DNA from: Ferrovibrio sp.
GTDB taxonomy: Bacteria; Pseudomonadota; Alphaproteobacteria; Ferrovibrionales; Ferrovibrionaceae
Length of the DNA stretch: 64,000 nt
Assembly: GCF_017994015.1 (NCBI RefSeq)
Contig: NZ_JAGOLP010000015.1
Location: 1 to 64,000 of the forward strand
Reading direction: 5' to 3'
This document shows positions 32,917 to 46,177 of the stretch, one piece after another (positions within the stretch are counted from its first letter, which is position 1; every line of letters starts with the position of its first letter). A model generated the notes under the pieces. It saw nothing but the letters and a program-made list of their open reading frames with translations. It did no database searches and was not told the origin of the DNA. The position numbers and the translations under genes are program-made.

Positions 32917-33624
32917 GTGGCCCTACGCCGACGCGAAACCCTGACCTCGCAATTGATCCGCAGCCTCTCGGCCCGGATTGAACAGGGCGGCCTGAAGCCG
33001 GGTGACAAGCTGCCCAGCGAGCAGGAACTGATCGAGGAATTCGGCGTCAGCCGCACCGTGGTGCGCGAGGCTATTTCATCGCTGCGCGCCGCCGGCCTGG
33101 TGGCGACGCAGCAGGGGGTTGGCGCCTTTGTGCAGAGCAATGCCCTCACGCCCTCCTTCCGCATTGATGAAGCCAATCTTGATCTGCTGAAGGAAGTGAT
33201 CGGCGTGCTGGAATTGCGCATCGCACTGGAGGCCGAGGCCTGCGCGCTGGCGGCGCAAAGGCGGCAGGAAAATCATCTGGCCGCGATGCGGCTGGCGCTG
33301 GATCGTATGGAAGCCGCCATCGATGCTGAAGAGGATGCCGTGGCGCCCGATCTGGATTTCCATCGCAGCATTGCCGAGGCCACCGGCAATGTGCATTTCA
33401 GCCATCTGTTCAGCTATCTCGGCGCGTTGATGATCCCGCGCACCCGATTGCAGACCTTCCGCTTCTTCGCCGACGACCGGCTGGAATATCTGCGCCGGGT
33501 CAACCGCGAGCATGAGGACATCTACCAGGCCATCCAGCGCCATGACAGCGATGCGGCGCGCTCGGCGATGCGGCTGCATCTCAGCAACAGCCGCGAGCGC
33601 GTGCGCCGCGCGATGGAAACTTGA
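32917..33624 (+). CDS. FadR-subfamily GntR transcriptional regulator
   Basis: 235-residue regulator with an N-terminal winged HTH (about 8-75: RIEQGGLKPGDKLPSEQELIEEFGVSRTVVREAI) and an all-helical FCD effector domain (about 88-225), with Asp and His residues in DLDFHRSIAEATGN that usually bind a metal. It starts at GTG with CGGAGACC upstream. Its place between dctPQM and the uronate genes suggests it responds to an uronate or a product of its oxidation. The repeats at 32762 and 32880 are its likely sites. Confidence 0.92.
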   Translation: MALRRRETLTSQLIRSLSARIEQGGLKPGDKLPSEQELIEEFGVSRTVVREAISSLRAAGLVATQQGVGAFVQSNALTPSFRIDEANLDLLKEVIGVLELRIALEAEACALAAQRRQENHLAAMRLALDRMEAAIDAEEDAVAPDLDFHRSIAEATGNVHFSHLFSYLGALMIPRTRLQTFRFFADDRLEYLRRVNREHEDIYQAIQRHDSDAARSAMRLHLSNSRERVRRAMET

Positions 33625-33689
33625 AGCCAGCGGCGAAAGCGGCGCATGCTGCGGCGGGAAAACATACAAAACAACGGGGGAAACGATAG

Positions 33690-34505
33690 ATGAAGCGGGT
33701 ATTGCTCACCGGTGCCAGCGGCGGCATCGGCACCAGACTGCGCCAGATGCTGAAACCGCTTTATCCCGAACTGATCCTGAGCGATCTGAAACCACCGGCC
33801 GATCTGGGCGCGGATGAAACTTTCCTGCCCGCCGACCTCGCCGATGCCGCAGCAGTGGAGCAAATCTGCCAGGACGTGGACGGCATCGTGCATCTGGGCG
33901 GCTATTCGGTGGAAGGGCCGTGGGAAACCATCCTGCAAGCCAATATAATCGGCTGTCACAACCTGTTTGAAGCGGCCCGGCGCCAGGGCGTGCGCCGGGT
34001 GGTTTTTGCCTCGTCCAACCATGTGATGGGCTTCCATCCGCGCCACAGCAAGATCGGTGTGGAAGCTGTGCCGCTGCCCGATACACGCTATGGCCTGTCC
34101 AAATTATTCGGTGAAGGGCTGGGCGCGCTTTATGCCCACAAGCATGGCCTGGGCGTGCTCAGCATCCGCATCGGCAATTTTGGCGACAAGCCGATTGATG
34201 CGCGCCGGCTGGCGATCTGGCTCAAGCCTGCCGATCTGGTGCAGCTCATTCGCCTGGGCCTGGAAAAACCCGATCTGGTTTATGAAGTGGTTTACGGCAT
34301 GTCAGACAACCAGCGCGCCTGGTGGGATAACAGTCATGCGCTGGCGCTTGGCTATCGCCCTGAAGGCCGCTCCGAGGATTTTGCCGCAGACGCCCTTGCA
34401 GCGCAGAAGCTGTTGCCGCCCGATGCCATCGGCGATTATTTCCAGGGCGGCAGCCCGTTTTGCAGCCAGGAATTTGACGGCGATTTTGAGCGGCTGAAAA
34501 AATGA
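33690..34505 (+). CDS. udh: Uronate dehydrogenase (NAD-dependent SDR)
   Basis: 271-residue short-chain dehydrogenase predicted to oxidise galacturonate or glucuronate to the aldaro-lactone. It has the NAD motif LLTGASGGIGTRL, the strand VHLGGYSVEGPW, and active-site YGLSKLFGE (Tyr and Lys). FASSNHVMGFHPR and NQRAWWDN match known uronate dehydrogenases. Its stop overlaps the gci start by 4 bp. The assignment is backed by the two lactone enzymes that follow and the TRAP transporter. Confidence 0.9.
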   Translation: MKRVLLTGASGGIGTRLRQMLKPLYPELILSDLKPPADLGADETFLPADLADAAAVEQICQDVDGIVHLGGYSVEGPWETILQANIIGCHNLFEAARRQGVRRVVFASSNHVMGFHPRHSKIGVEAVPLPDTRYGLSKLFGEGLGALYAHKHGLGVLSIRIGNFGDKPIDARRLAIWLKPADLVQLIRLGLEKPDLVYEVVYGMSDNQRAWWDNSHALALGYRPEGRSEDFAADALAAQKLLPPDAIGDYFQGGSPFCSQEFDGDFERLKK

Positions 34506-35584
34506 AGCTTGCCAAGCTTGAAGCCATCACGCTGAAAATCCCGTTTGACGACCTCTATGACGGGCCGCGCGCCAAGCGGCGTGGCTGGACCGAATTCGAT
34601 ACCCTGCTGGTGCGGGTGGAGGATGCCGAGGGTAATGTCGGCTGGGGCGAGGCCTTTGCCTATAGCTGTGCTGGCGCGGTGCGGGCGGCTTTGCTGGATA
34701 TGGTGGCGCCGCTTGTGCTGGGCCGCGAGATACAGGACATCCCGACGCTGAACCGCGAATTGCAGCTGGCACTGCATATCTGGGGCCGCTATGGCATCAC
34801 CATCTTTGCCCTATCCGGCCTGGATATTGCGCTATGGGATTTGCAGGCCAAACGCGCCGGCCTCAGCCTGGCACGGCATCTTGGCGGCAGAAACCGCGAA
34901 CAGGTGCCGGCCTATGCCTCGCTGGTGCGCTATGCCGGCGCGGCGCAAATCACCACAATGATCCAGCGCGCCAGGACCGAGGGTTACACCGATATCAAGC
35001 TGCATGAGATTGACCCGCTGGTGATCGAAGCGGCCCGCGCTGCCGGGCCTGACCTGCGCCTGACCGTGGACGTGAATTGCGCCTGGAGCCTTGGCGAGGC
35101 CGAGACATTGCTGGCCCGGCTGCGGCCGCTCAACCTGCATTGGGTGGAAGAGCCGATCTTTCCGCCGGAGGATTATGACACGCATCAGGCGCTGGCGCGT
35201 TTCGGCGTGCCGCTGGCAGCAGGCGAGAATGCCTGCACGGCATTTGAATTCCGCCGCCTGATCCCCGCCCTGGCCTATCCGCAGCCCAGCGTGACCAAAA
35301 TCGGCGGCATCAGCGAATTTCTCGCCACGCTTGATTTGGCGGAAGCCGCCGGAAAAAGCGCCATGCCGCATTCACCCTATTTCGGCCCGGGCTATTGGGC
35401 CACATTGCAACTGGCGGCAAACCGGCCCAGCATCGGCCTGTTTGAATTCCTTTATGTGCAGCCGGCAGCCTGGCTGGCGCCGGATATTCCGCTGCCGCGG
35501 CAAGGCCAGATCCAGATCCCGGACAGGCCCGGCATCGGCTTCACGCCAAACCCCGCCATCCTCGAACAGTATCGTGTGAACTGA
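34502..35584 (+). CDS. gci: Galactarolactone cycloisomerase-like enolase-superfamily enzyme
   Basis: 360-residue member of the mandelate racemase branch of the enolase superfamily. Metal ligands are Asp190 (LTVDVN), Glu216 (VEEPIF) and Glu242 (GEN). The catalytic Lys166 lies in DIKLHE, where the second Lys of the common KxK is His. His290 lies in PHSPYFGPG. This pattern, between udh and the lactonase-like gene, fits D-galactarolactone cycloisomerase, which opens galactaro-1,4-lactone to a keto-deoxy-hexarate. A related aldarate dehydratase remains possible. Confidence 0.85.
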   Translation: MKLAKLEAITLKIPFDDLYDGPRAKRRGWTEFDTLLVRVEDAEGNVGWGEAFAYSCAGAVRAALLDMVAPLVLGREIQDIPTLNRELQLALHIWGRYGITIFALSGLDIALWDLQAKRAGLSLARHLGGRNREQVPAYASLVRYAGAAQITTMIQRARTEGYTDIKLHEIDPLVIEAARAAGPDLRLTVDVNCAWSLGEAETLLARLRPLNLHWVEEPIFPPEDYDTHQALARFGVPLAAGENACTAFEFRRLIPALAYPQPSVTKIGGISEFLATLDLAEAAGKSAMPHSPYFGPGYWATLQLAANRPSIGLFEFLYVQPAAWLAPDIPLPRQGQIQIPDRPGIGFTPNPAILEQYRVN

Positions 35585-35585
35585 C

Positions 35586-36449
35586 ATGAGCTATACCCGC
35601 ATCCTCACCGGCCCCAAACCCAAGCTGGCCATGCCGCAAGGCGCCACCGACACGCATATCCATTTCTATGACAGCCGCTATGCGGCTTTGCCCAATACGC
35701 CAACGCCGCCCGATGCCTCGGTGGCCGATTATGCCCAGGTGATGGATTGGCTGGGTATTCAGCGTGTGGTGGTGGTGCAGCCGAATGCCTATGGTGATGA
35801 TAACCGGCTGACCATGGATAGTGTGGCGCAGCTGAATGCCATGCCCGGGATACAGGCGCGTGCGGTGGCCGTGGTGAAGCCGGCGGTGAGCGACGCGGAA
35901 CTGGCGCGCTTGACCGAAGCCGGCGCGCGCGGCCTGCGCATCATGGCCCTGCTTGGCGGCACGCTGGGGCTGGATATGGCCGAGACAATGGCAGCCCGGG
36001 TGGCGCCTTTCGGCTGGCATCTGTTGCTGCAACTGGATGGCCGCGACCTGCACCAGCATGCTGCGATGATCCGCCGCCTGCCCTGCAAGGTGGTGATCGA
36101 TCATATCGGCAAATTCCTGGAGCCGGTGCCACCTGAACATGAAGGTTTCCGCGCGCTGCTCGATCTGCTGGCCGGCGGCAACGTGTGGGTGAAGCTGTCA
36201 GCCGCCTATGAAACCTCGAAGACCGGCGCGCCCCACTATGAGGATGTCAGCATCTTGGCGCGCGCTCTGGTGCGGGCGGCGCCCGAGCGCATGATCTGGG
36301 CCAGCAACTTCCCCCATGCCCAGGCAGCCAAATTCGGCTACCCGGATGATGCGGCCATGCTCGACCTGCTGCTCGATTGGGCGCCAAACGAAGCCGACCG
36401 GCACAAAATCCTGGTCGACAACCCAAGTGCACTCTACGATTTCGCTTGA
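35586..36449 (+). CDS. gli: Galactarolactone isomerase-like amidohydrolase
   Basis: 287-residue amidohydrolase-superfamily protein of the COG3618 lactonase group. The metal-site start is GATDTHIHFYDSRYAALP; VMDWLGIQRVVVVQPNAY, VVIDHIGKF and MIWASNFPHAQ follow. These closely recall the Agrobacterium D-galactarolactone isomerase, which turns the 1,5-lactone made by Udh into the 1,4-lactone used by Gci. It starts 1 bp after the gci stop. The three enzymes thus form consecutive steps. Confidence 0.87.
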   Translation: MSYTRILTGPKPKLAMPQGATDTHIHFYDSRYAALPNTPTPPDASVADYAQVMDWLGIQRVVVVQPNAYGDDNRLTMDSVAQLNAMPGIQARAVAVVKPAVSDAELARLTEAGARGLRIMALLGGTLGLDMAETMAARVAPFGWHLLLQLDGRDLHQHAAMIRRLPCKVVIDHIGKFLEPVPPEHEGFRALLDLLAGGNVWVKLSAAYETSKTGAPHYEDVSILARALVRAAPERMIWASNFPHAQAAKFGYPDDAAMLDLLLDWAPNEADRHKILVDNPSALYDFA

Positions 36450-36456
36450 GCAACAA

Positions 36457-37071
36457 TCAGCGTGTAGCGCGCGCAGTCAGGCCGCAGCAGAGATAACCGG
36501 CGCCGCCAAGCAGCCGCGCCATATGGTCTGCCGTCAGGGCGACTCCGCCCAGCTCTACGCCGCCGAGATAGCTGTGGCGGGCCAGCTCGGCCAAAGCCAG
36601 CAGCAGCAGGGCCAGCAACAGCCAGCGCGCCGGGGCCGGGCGGTGGCGCATACCGATCAATACCGCCAGCAACAACACGCCCAGCACAATCAGCGGCATC
36701 GGCAGATTGAACAGCGGCAGCCTTTCCGCCGCCACCGCGATCAGCAATGCAATGCCGATAGCTGTGAGCAAGGGGGTGCGCTTGTGGCCGGGCGGCAGGA
36801 TCAGGCCCAGCAACGCGCCCAGCGCCAGCGCCAGGCCACCCAGCGTGAGGCTATGAAAGCGCAGAGCCGGGGCAAAGCCGGCGATTCCCGGCAAACCCAG
36901 CGCCTCGCCCAGCTCGGCAGCGGCCAGGGCCGCCGGCAAGCCGCAGCCAATGCCCCAGAACAATGCCGCGGGCAGCGGGCTGCCAGCAGCCAGGGCAAAG
37001 CCCGCCGCCGGCGCCAGGAAACCCAGGCATAAAACGATTAGGCCCATATCGGGCAAGGAAAATTCGGCCAT
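36457..37071 (-). CDS. Polytopic membrane protein, unknown
   Basis: 204-residue protein that is almost all hydrophobic, with about seven predicted helices and small-residue-rich segments ([34 protein letters not shown]). The start is taken at [10 protein letters not shown] (37071); 12 further codons upstream are possible. No recognisable family; a loose likeness to HupE/UreJ-type small membrane proteins is not strong enough to use. It is convergent with gli, 7 bp away. Confidence 0.68.
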   Translation of the reverse strand: MAEFSLPDMGLIVLCLGFLAPAAGFALAAGSPLPAALFWGIGCGLPAALAAAELGEALGLPGIAGFAPALRFHSLTLGGLALALGALLGLILPPGHKRTPLLTAIGIALLIAVAAERLPLFNLPMPLIVLGVLLLAVLIGMRHRPAPARWLLLALLLLALAELARHSYLGGVELGGVALTADHMARLLGGAGYLCCGLTARATR

Positions 37072-37174
37072 GGCGGCACTATGCCGGTTGCTGCCCCGGC
37101 TCGGCAAGCCCGCGTCTTGGCTAGGGGTTTTTCTAAAGCCCGCCCTTTCAAACGGCGCGGCGTTTCACATGGGG

Positions 37175-37203
37175 TTGACGGAGGGGGGCCAGGGGGCTAT
37201 AAC
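37175..37203 (+). promoter_or_regulatory. rpsT promoter
   Basis: TTGACG (37175-37180) and TATAAC (37198-37203), each one base from consensus, with a 17-bp spacer. The expected RNA start is near 37210, about 50 bases before rpsT. Confidence 0.75.
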
Positions 37204-37258
37204 GCGCGCCTCTGATTTCGCCGCAAGGCATAATCCAAGCAACTGGAATACCCTATCC

Positions 37259-37522
37259 ATGGCTCAGCATAAGTCTGCGGAGAAGCGCGCCCGCCAAACC
37301 ATCAAGCGCACTGAAGTCAACCGCTCGCGTCGCACCAAGGTGCGTGGCGCGGTGAAGCAGGTTGAACTGGCGATTGCCAGCGGCGACAAGACCGCTGCCG
37401 CCGCCGCCTTCAAGCTGGCGCAGCCGGCGCTCGACAAGAGCGTCACCAAGGGCGTGGTCAAGAAGGGCACCGCCTCGCGCAAGCTGTCACGCCTGAACGC
37501 CGCCATCAAGACGATGGCTTGA
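37259..37522 (+). CDS. rpsT: 30S ribosomal protein S20
   Basis: 87-residue basic ribosomal protein starting [20 protein letters not shown] and ending [13 protein letters not shown], the normal size and ends of S20, which binds the 5' domain of 16S rRNA. The ATG at 37259 is chosen by family length; the open frame upstream covers the promoter. rpsT just upstream of dnaA is a common alphaproteobacterial arrangement. Confidence 0.97.
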   Translation: MAQHKSAEKRARQTIKRTEVNRSRRTKVRGAVKQVELAIASGDKTAAAAAFKLAQPALDKSVTKGVVKKGTASRKLSRLNAAIKTMA

Positions 37523-37569
37523 TCTTCACCGCCGGCTCTGGCCGGCGCGTGCAGATATAAAGTTTCCGA

Positions 37570-37607
37570 CATCGCCACGCCCAGCCGGTGCGTGGCGATG
37601 TTTTTTT
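37570..37607 (+). terminator. Intrinsic terminator after rpsT
   Basis: Perfect 11-bp stem CATCGCCACGC / GCGTGGCGATG with a 9-base loop followed by seven T. Textbook form. Confidence 0.92.
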
Positions 37608-38156
37608 GTGCGCCTGCGATGGCAACGTGACTCAAGCGGCTGGCGATACTGTTCAAAGGAACGAGAGCAACGTCAATTTGCTGGCGATTACGACTCGTTG
37701 AAACACGATGTTCCCGCCTTCTTCCACTGATCGGCAACTAATCCGCTTGCGTGAAAACAACACGCTGTGCTGAATGCAAAACAGGCCACAAGTTCCATTC
37801 CTGCAACACGGAAAAAATATTTTGGAGAGTCATCATCTGTCCGCTTGCACCGCTTCGGCGTTTTTGCCTTTAATGCACCGCTGCCTCGCGATGGATGCGG
37901 ATGCGACATGACGCGGCGACGGGAGCGGACTTTAGTGTTTTCAAGGTATTTTTTTCGTTTCCCAACGGAAGAAGCCACACGAAAAACATAAGGCCGCTCT
38001 GGTCGGATAGACGACATGGGCGGATGCACCGGCCAAGTATTGTAGTGCAGAGTTGGTCGAGTGGTGCGGGTTTTGAGTTGATGAATAAGGCGGCGCCGGC
38101 AGCGCGTTACGCACGAGAAAAACGAGTTAAACAAATCACGTGGCGCGAGGTTGGGG
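37608..38156. other. 549-bp low-GC gap between rpsT and the dnaA region, no confident gene
   Basis: This stretch has visibly lower GC than both sides. Open frames here (for example 37688-38134 on minus, 37895-38176 on plus) have odd composition, rich in Cys, Arg and Ser, and resemble no family. There is no TTATCCACA DnaA box on either strand, no tRNA and no clear terminator. It should hold the promoter for the rhodanese-dnaA transcript. AT-rich runs occur at 37809-37823 and 37945-37960. Confidence 0.55.
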
Positions 38157-38597
38157 ATGCAGGCAGCAAGGTCTGAAGTTGATAGCTATGCGGGTGATGT
38201 TTCACCGAGTGAAGCCTGGACCAAGCTACAGAGCGATCCGGCCGCTCTCCTGATAGATGTTCGAACCAAGCCGGAATGGGGCTTTGTCGGCACTGCCGAT
38301 CTGAGCGCCGTTTCCAAGTCTCCTCTTTTGATTTCGTGGCAAGTGTATCCTGAGATGACTGTTAATCCGCAATTCGCTGACGAACTGCGCGCCAAGGGCG
38401 CTGCGCCCGGTCAGCCGCTGTTTTTCCTGTGCCGTTCCGGGGCGCGTTCGCGCGCCGCTGCCATCGCCATGACGGCAGCGGGCCTTGGCCCCTGCTACAA
38501 TATCGCAGGCGGCTTCGAGGGCGACATGGACGGCGCCAAGCAGCGCGGTCGCGTCAATGGCTGGAAGGCCGCCGGCCTCGCCTGGTCGCAGAGCTGA
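38157..38597 (+). CDS. Rhodanese-like domain protein
   Basis: 146-residue single-domain rhodanese. Catalytic Cys92 sits in the loop FLCRSGARSRAAA; LLIDVRTKPEWGFVG is the usual first motif. Such proteins move sulfane sulfur. The ATG at 38157 follows GAGG; a TTG two codons upstream is less likely. It ends 9 bp before dnaA, so dnaA is probably read from the same transcript. A link to replication is not implied by the sequence. Confidence 0.9.
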   Translation: MQAARSEVDSYAGDVSPSEAWTKLQSDPAALLIDVRTKPEWGFVGTADLSAVSKSPLLISWQVYPEMTVNPQFADELRAKGAAPGQPLFFLCRSGARSRAAAIAMTAAGLGPCYNIAGGFEGDMDGAKQRGRVNGWKAAGLAWSQS

Positions 38598-38606
38598 GGC
38601 CGCATC

Positions 38607-40196
<1,590 letters not shown>

Positions 40197-40228
40197 CGCA
40201 AAAGATATTCTTTACAATTCAATGACTT

Positions 40229-40265
40229 AAAAGGGTTGCCGGGTTATCCCCAGCAACCCTTTTTT
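40229..40265 (+). terminator. Intrinsic terminator after dnaA, with a DnaA-box-like loop
   Basis: 11-bp stem AAAAGGGTTGC / GCAACCCTTTT with a T-run of six. The loop contains TTATCCCCA (40244-40252), one base from the DnaA box TTATCCACA. This single site may be chance. Confidence 0.88.
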
Positions 40266-40299
40266 GCGTTGCGTTTCAATAGCTTCGCCGGGGTTGCTT

Positions 40300-40308
40300 T
40301 GCTATACT
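40300..40308 (+). promoter_or_regulatory. Candidate extended -10 promoter for dnaN
   Basis: TGCTATACT, an extended -10 (TGn plus TATACT), about 55 bp before the dnaN ATG and after the dnaA terminator. No good -35 is seen at the usual distance. Confidence 0.4.
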
Positions 40309-40362
40309 GTACTGACTCGGCGGAGCCACTGTCGGGCAAGGCAACATTCCCGGTTTTCAGCC

Positions 40363-41481
40363 ATGAAACTCACCATCGAGCGTGCCGTCCTGTTGAGCGC
40401 CCTGAGCCATGTGCAAAGTGTGGTGGAGCGCCGCAACACGATCCCGATCCTCTCCAATGTCTTGCTGGAGACCGAGGGCGAGAAGCTGGCGCTGACCGCG
40501 ACCGACCTTGATATTGCGGTGGTTGAGAAGCTGGCCGCCAAGGTGAGCAAGCCGGGCGCCACCACAGTGGCCGCGCACACCTTCTACGACATCGTGCGCA
40601 AGCTGCCCGATGGCGCCGAGGTGGAGCTGACCTACTCGCCCAACGACCAGCGCCTGGAACTGCGCGCAGGCCGCTCCAGCTTCAAGCTGTCCTGCCTGCC
40701 GAAGGAAGACTTTCCGGTGATGGCGGCGGGCGAATTGCCCAACAGCTTCCCGCTGCCGGCCGAGCAATTGCGCCGCCTGGTGGACAAGACCCGCTTCGCC
40801 ATCTCCACCGAGGAGACGCGCTATTACCTGAACGGCATCTATCTGCATGCTGCCGCCTCGGCCGGCGTGCCGATGCTGCGCGCCGTGGCCACCGATGGCC
40901 ATCGCCTGGCCCGCGTCGAAACCCCGCTGCCGGCCGGCGCTTCCGGCATGCCGGGCGTAATCGTGCCGCGCAAGACCGTGACCGAACTGCGCAAGCTGCT
41001 GGATGGCGCCTCGGCCGATGTGCGCATCGAATTGAGCGACACCAAAATCCGCTTTGCCTTTGGCGATCTGGTGCTGGTGTCGAAGCTGATCGACGGTTCC
41101 TTCCCGGAATATGAGCGCGTTATCCCGCGCGACAATGACAAGGTGATGGAAGTGGACAGCAAGGCCTTCTCGGCCGCCGTTGACCGCGTTGCCACCATCT
41201 CGACCGAAAAGAGCCGCGCGGTGAAGCTGACGCTGAAGCCGGAAGGCCTGGAGCTTTCGGCCACCAGCCCGGACCAGGGTTCGGCCACCGAGCAACTCAC
41301 CATCGCCTACAGCGCGGCGCCCATCGAGGTGGGCTATAATTCGCGCTACCTGCTCGATATTGCCAGCCAGATTGAGGGTGAGAATGCCCGCTTCCTGCTG
41401 GCCGATGCACTGGCGCCGACCATCGTGCGCGACCCGGCCGACGATGGCGCGCTCTATGTGCTGATGCCGATGCGCGTGTGA
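40363..41481 (+). CDS. dnaN: DNA polymerase III beta sliding clamp
   Basis: 372-residue clamp that encircles DNA and tethers polymerase III. It starts MKLTIERAVLLSALSHVQSV with the typical VVERRNTIPILSNVLLE, and ends ...ALYVLMPMRV, the conserved C-terminal tail. Length is standard. The longer open frame from 40264 includes the terminator and promoter and is not coding. The next start (recF frame) overlaps its stop. Confidence 0.97.
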   Translation: MKLTIERAVLLSALSHVQSVVERRNTIPILSNVLLETEGEKLALTATDLDIAVVEKLAAKVSKPGATTVAAHTFYDIVRKLPDGAEVELTYSPNDQRLELRAGRSSFKLSCLPKEDFPVMAAGELPNSFPLPAEQLRRLVDKTRFAISTEETRYYLNGIYLHAAASAGVPMLRAVATDGHRLARVETPLPAGASGMPGVIVPRKTVTELRKLLDGASADVRIELSDTKIRFAFGDLVLVSKLIDGSFPEYERVIPRDNDKVMEVDSKAFSAAVDRVATISTEKSRAVKLTLKPEGLELSATSPDQGSATEQLTIAYSAAPIEVGYNSRYLLDIASQIEGENARFLLADALAPTIVRDPADDGALYVLMPMRV

Positions 41482-41576
41482 TGGGCAGCAGCGCCGCGGC
41501 ATTGGCGGAGCAGCTAGACCGGCAGTCCACAAGCCTCGGCTCCGCCGCCCGAAGCGATCCGCTGCCGGGCAGTGAT

Positions 41577-45207
<3,631 letters not shown>

Positions 45208-45237
45208 GCCATCGGGTGTTCGCAGCCAGCGGTGAGC

Positions 45238-46077
45238 ATGCAATACAGCCACCACATCACTGCCGGCCGCGCCACCCTCGCCGCCGCTGTTACTGGCGCA
45301 GGCAGCCCGGTGGTGTTCCTGCATGCGGCGGTCTGTGACAGCCGCATGTGGCAGCAGCAATGGCGGGCCGTTGCCGAGGATCATACGGCCATCGCCTATG
45401 ATCGCCGGGGCTTTGGCGCCACCCACGCCGAGCGGCAGGATCATTCTGCTGTCGCTGATCTGCTGACGGTGCTCGACATTGTGGCAGGCGGCGAACCGGC
45501 GATCCTGGTTGCCTGCTCGCAGGGCGGCCGGGTTGCGCTTGATGCGGCCCTGCTGCATCCGGATCGGGTCTGTGGCCTGTTCCTGATCTCGCCATCCGTG
45601 GCGGCCGCCCCCGAACCGAGTTACACGCCAGACATTGCCGCAATGCTGGCGCAACAGCGACAGGCCGAGGCGGCCGGTGATCTGGACCAGCTGAATGCGG
45701 TGAAAGCCCGGCTCTGGCTGGATGGCCCGTTGCAACCCGAGAATCGGGTAACGGGGGAGAAGCGGGCGTTATTCCTGGAAATGAACGGCGCTGCGCTGCG
45801 CTTGCCGCCTTGCGGGGCGAATATCGACAATGTGTCCGCCTACCAGCGCATCGGCGAGATAACATCTCCGACGCTGATAGTCTGCGGCAGCTTTGACTTT
45901 CCGCATATCCAGGAGCGTTGCCGCCACATCGCCGGGATGATGCCGAATGCGGCCTTCCAGCCCCTGCCCGGCACCGCGCATCTGCCCAGCCTGGAACAGC
46001 CGGCCATTATCACAGGCCTGCTGCTATCATTCCTGCAAAACCCGGGCGAAACAATTCAGCCTGGCCGGATGCCCTGA
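45238..46077 (+). CDS. Alpha/beta hydrolase
   Basis: 279-residue hydrolase. The oxyanion region is SPVVFLHAAVCDSRMWQQQW, where HAAV replaces the common HGxP. The nucleophile Ser94 is in ACSQGG (A in place of the first G of GxSxG), with an acid in CGSFDFPH and His in GTAHLPSLEQP, so the triad is complete. The ATG at 45238 is used; a GTG two codons upstream is possible. It is read in the same direction as gyrB, 30 bp after it, but with no functional link visible. Substrate unknown. Confidence 0.88.
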   Translation: MQYSHHITAGRATLAAAVTGAGSPVVFLHAAVCDSRMWQQQWRAVAEDHTAIAYDRRGFGATHAERQDHSAVADLLTVLDIVAGGEPAILVACSQGGRVALDAALLHPDRVCGLFLISPSVAAAPEPSYTPDIAAMLAQQRQAEAAGDLDQLNAVKARLWLDGPLQPENRVTGEKRALFLEMNGAALRLPPCGANIDNVSAYQRIGEITSPTLIVCGSFDFPHIQERCRHIAGMMPNAAFQPLPGTAHLPSLEQPAIITGLLLSFLQNPGETIQPGRMP

Positions 46078-46177
46078 GCTCCGCCCCCGGCCTTGCGCCA
46101 GATCAATGCGCCGCCGCTGCAAGCTGGCATGCTAGATTGTCTGCATATCCGGCAGGCATAACAGTTCGGCGGTAGGG

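Noticed and set aside
36457..37071. HupE/UreJ assignment for the membrane protein
   Set aside because: Only general hydrophobic likeness; the family's His-containing motifs are not seen.
37688..38134. 148-residue open frame on the minus strand between rpsT and dnaA
   Set aside because: Odd composition rich in Arg, Cys and Ser, no signal or domain, no good ribosome site, and a competing plus-strand frame of the same quality.
41481..41576. Small separate gene between dnaN and recF
   Set aside because: The stretch is in frame with recF and has no independent ribosome site; it is either a recF extension or spacer.
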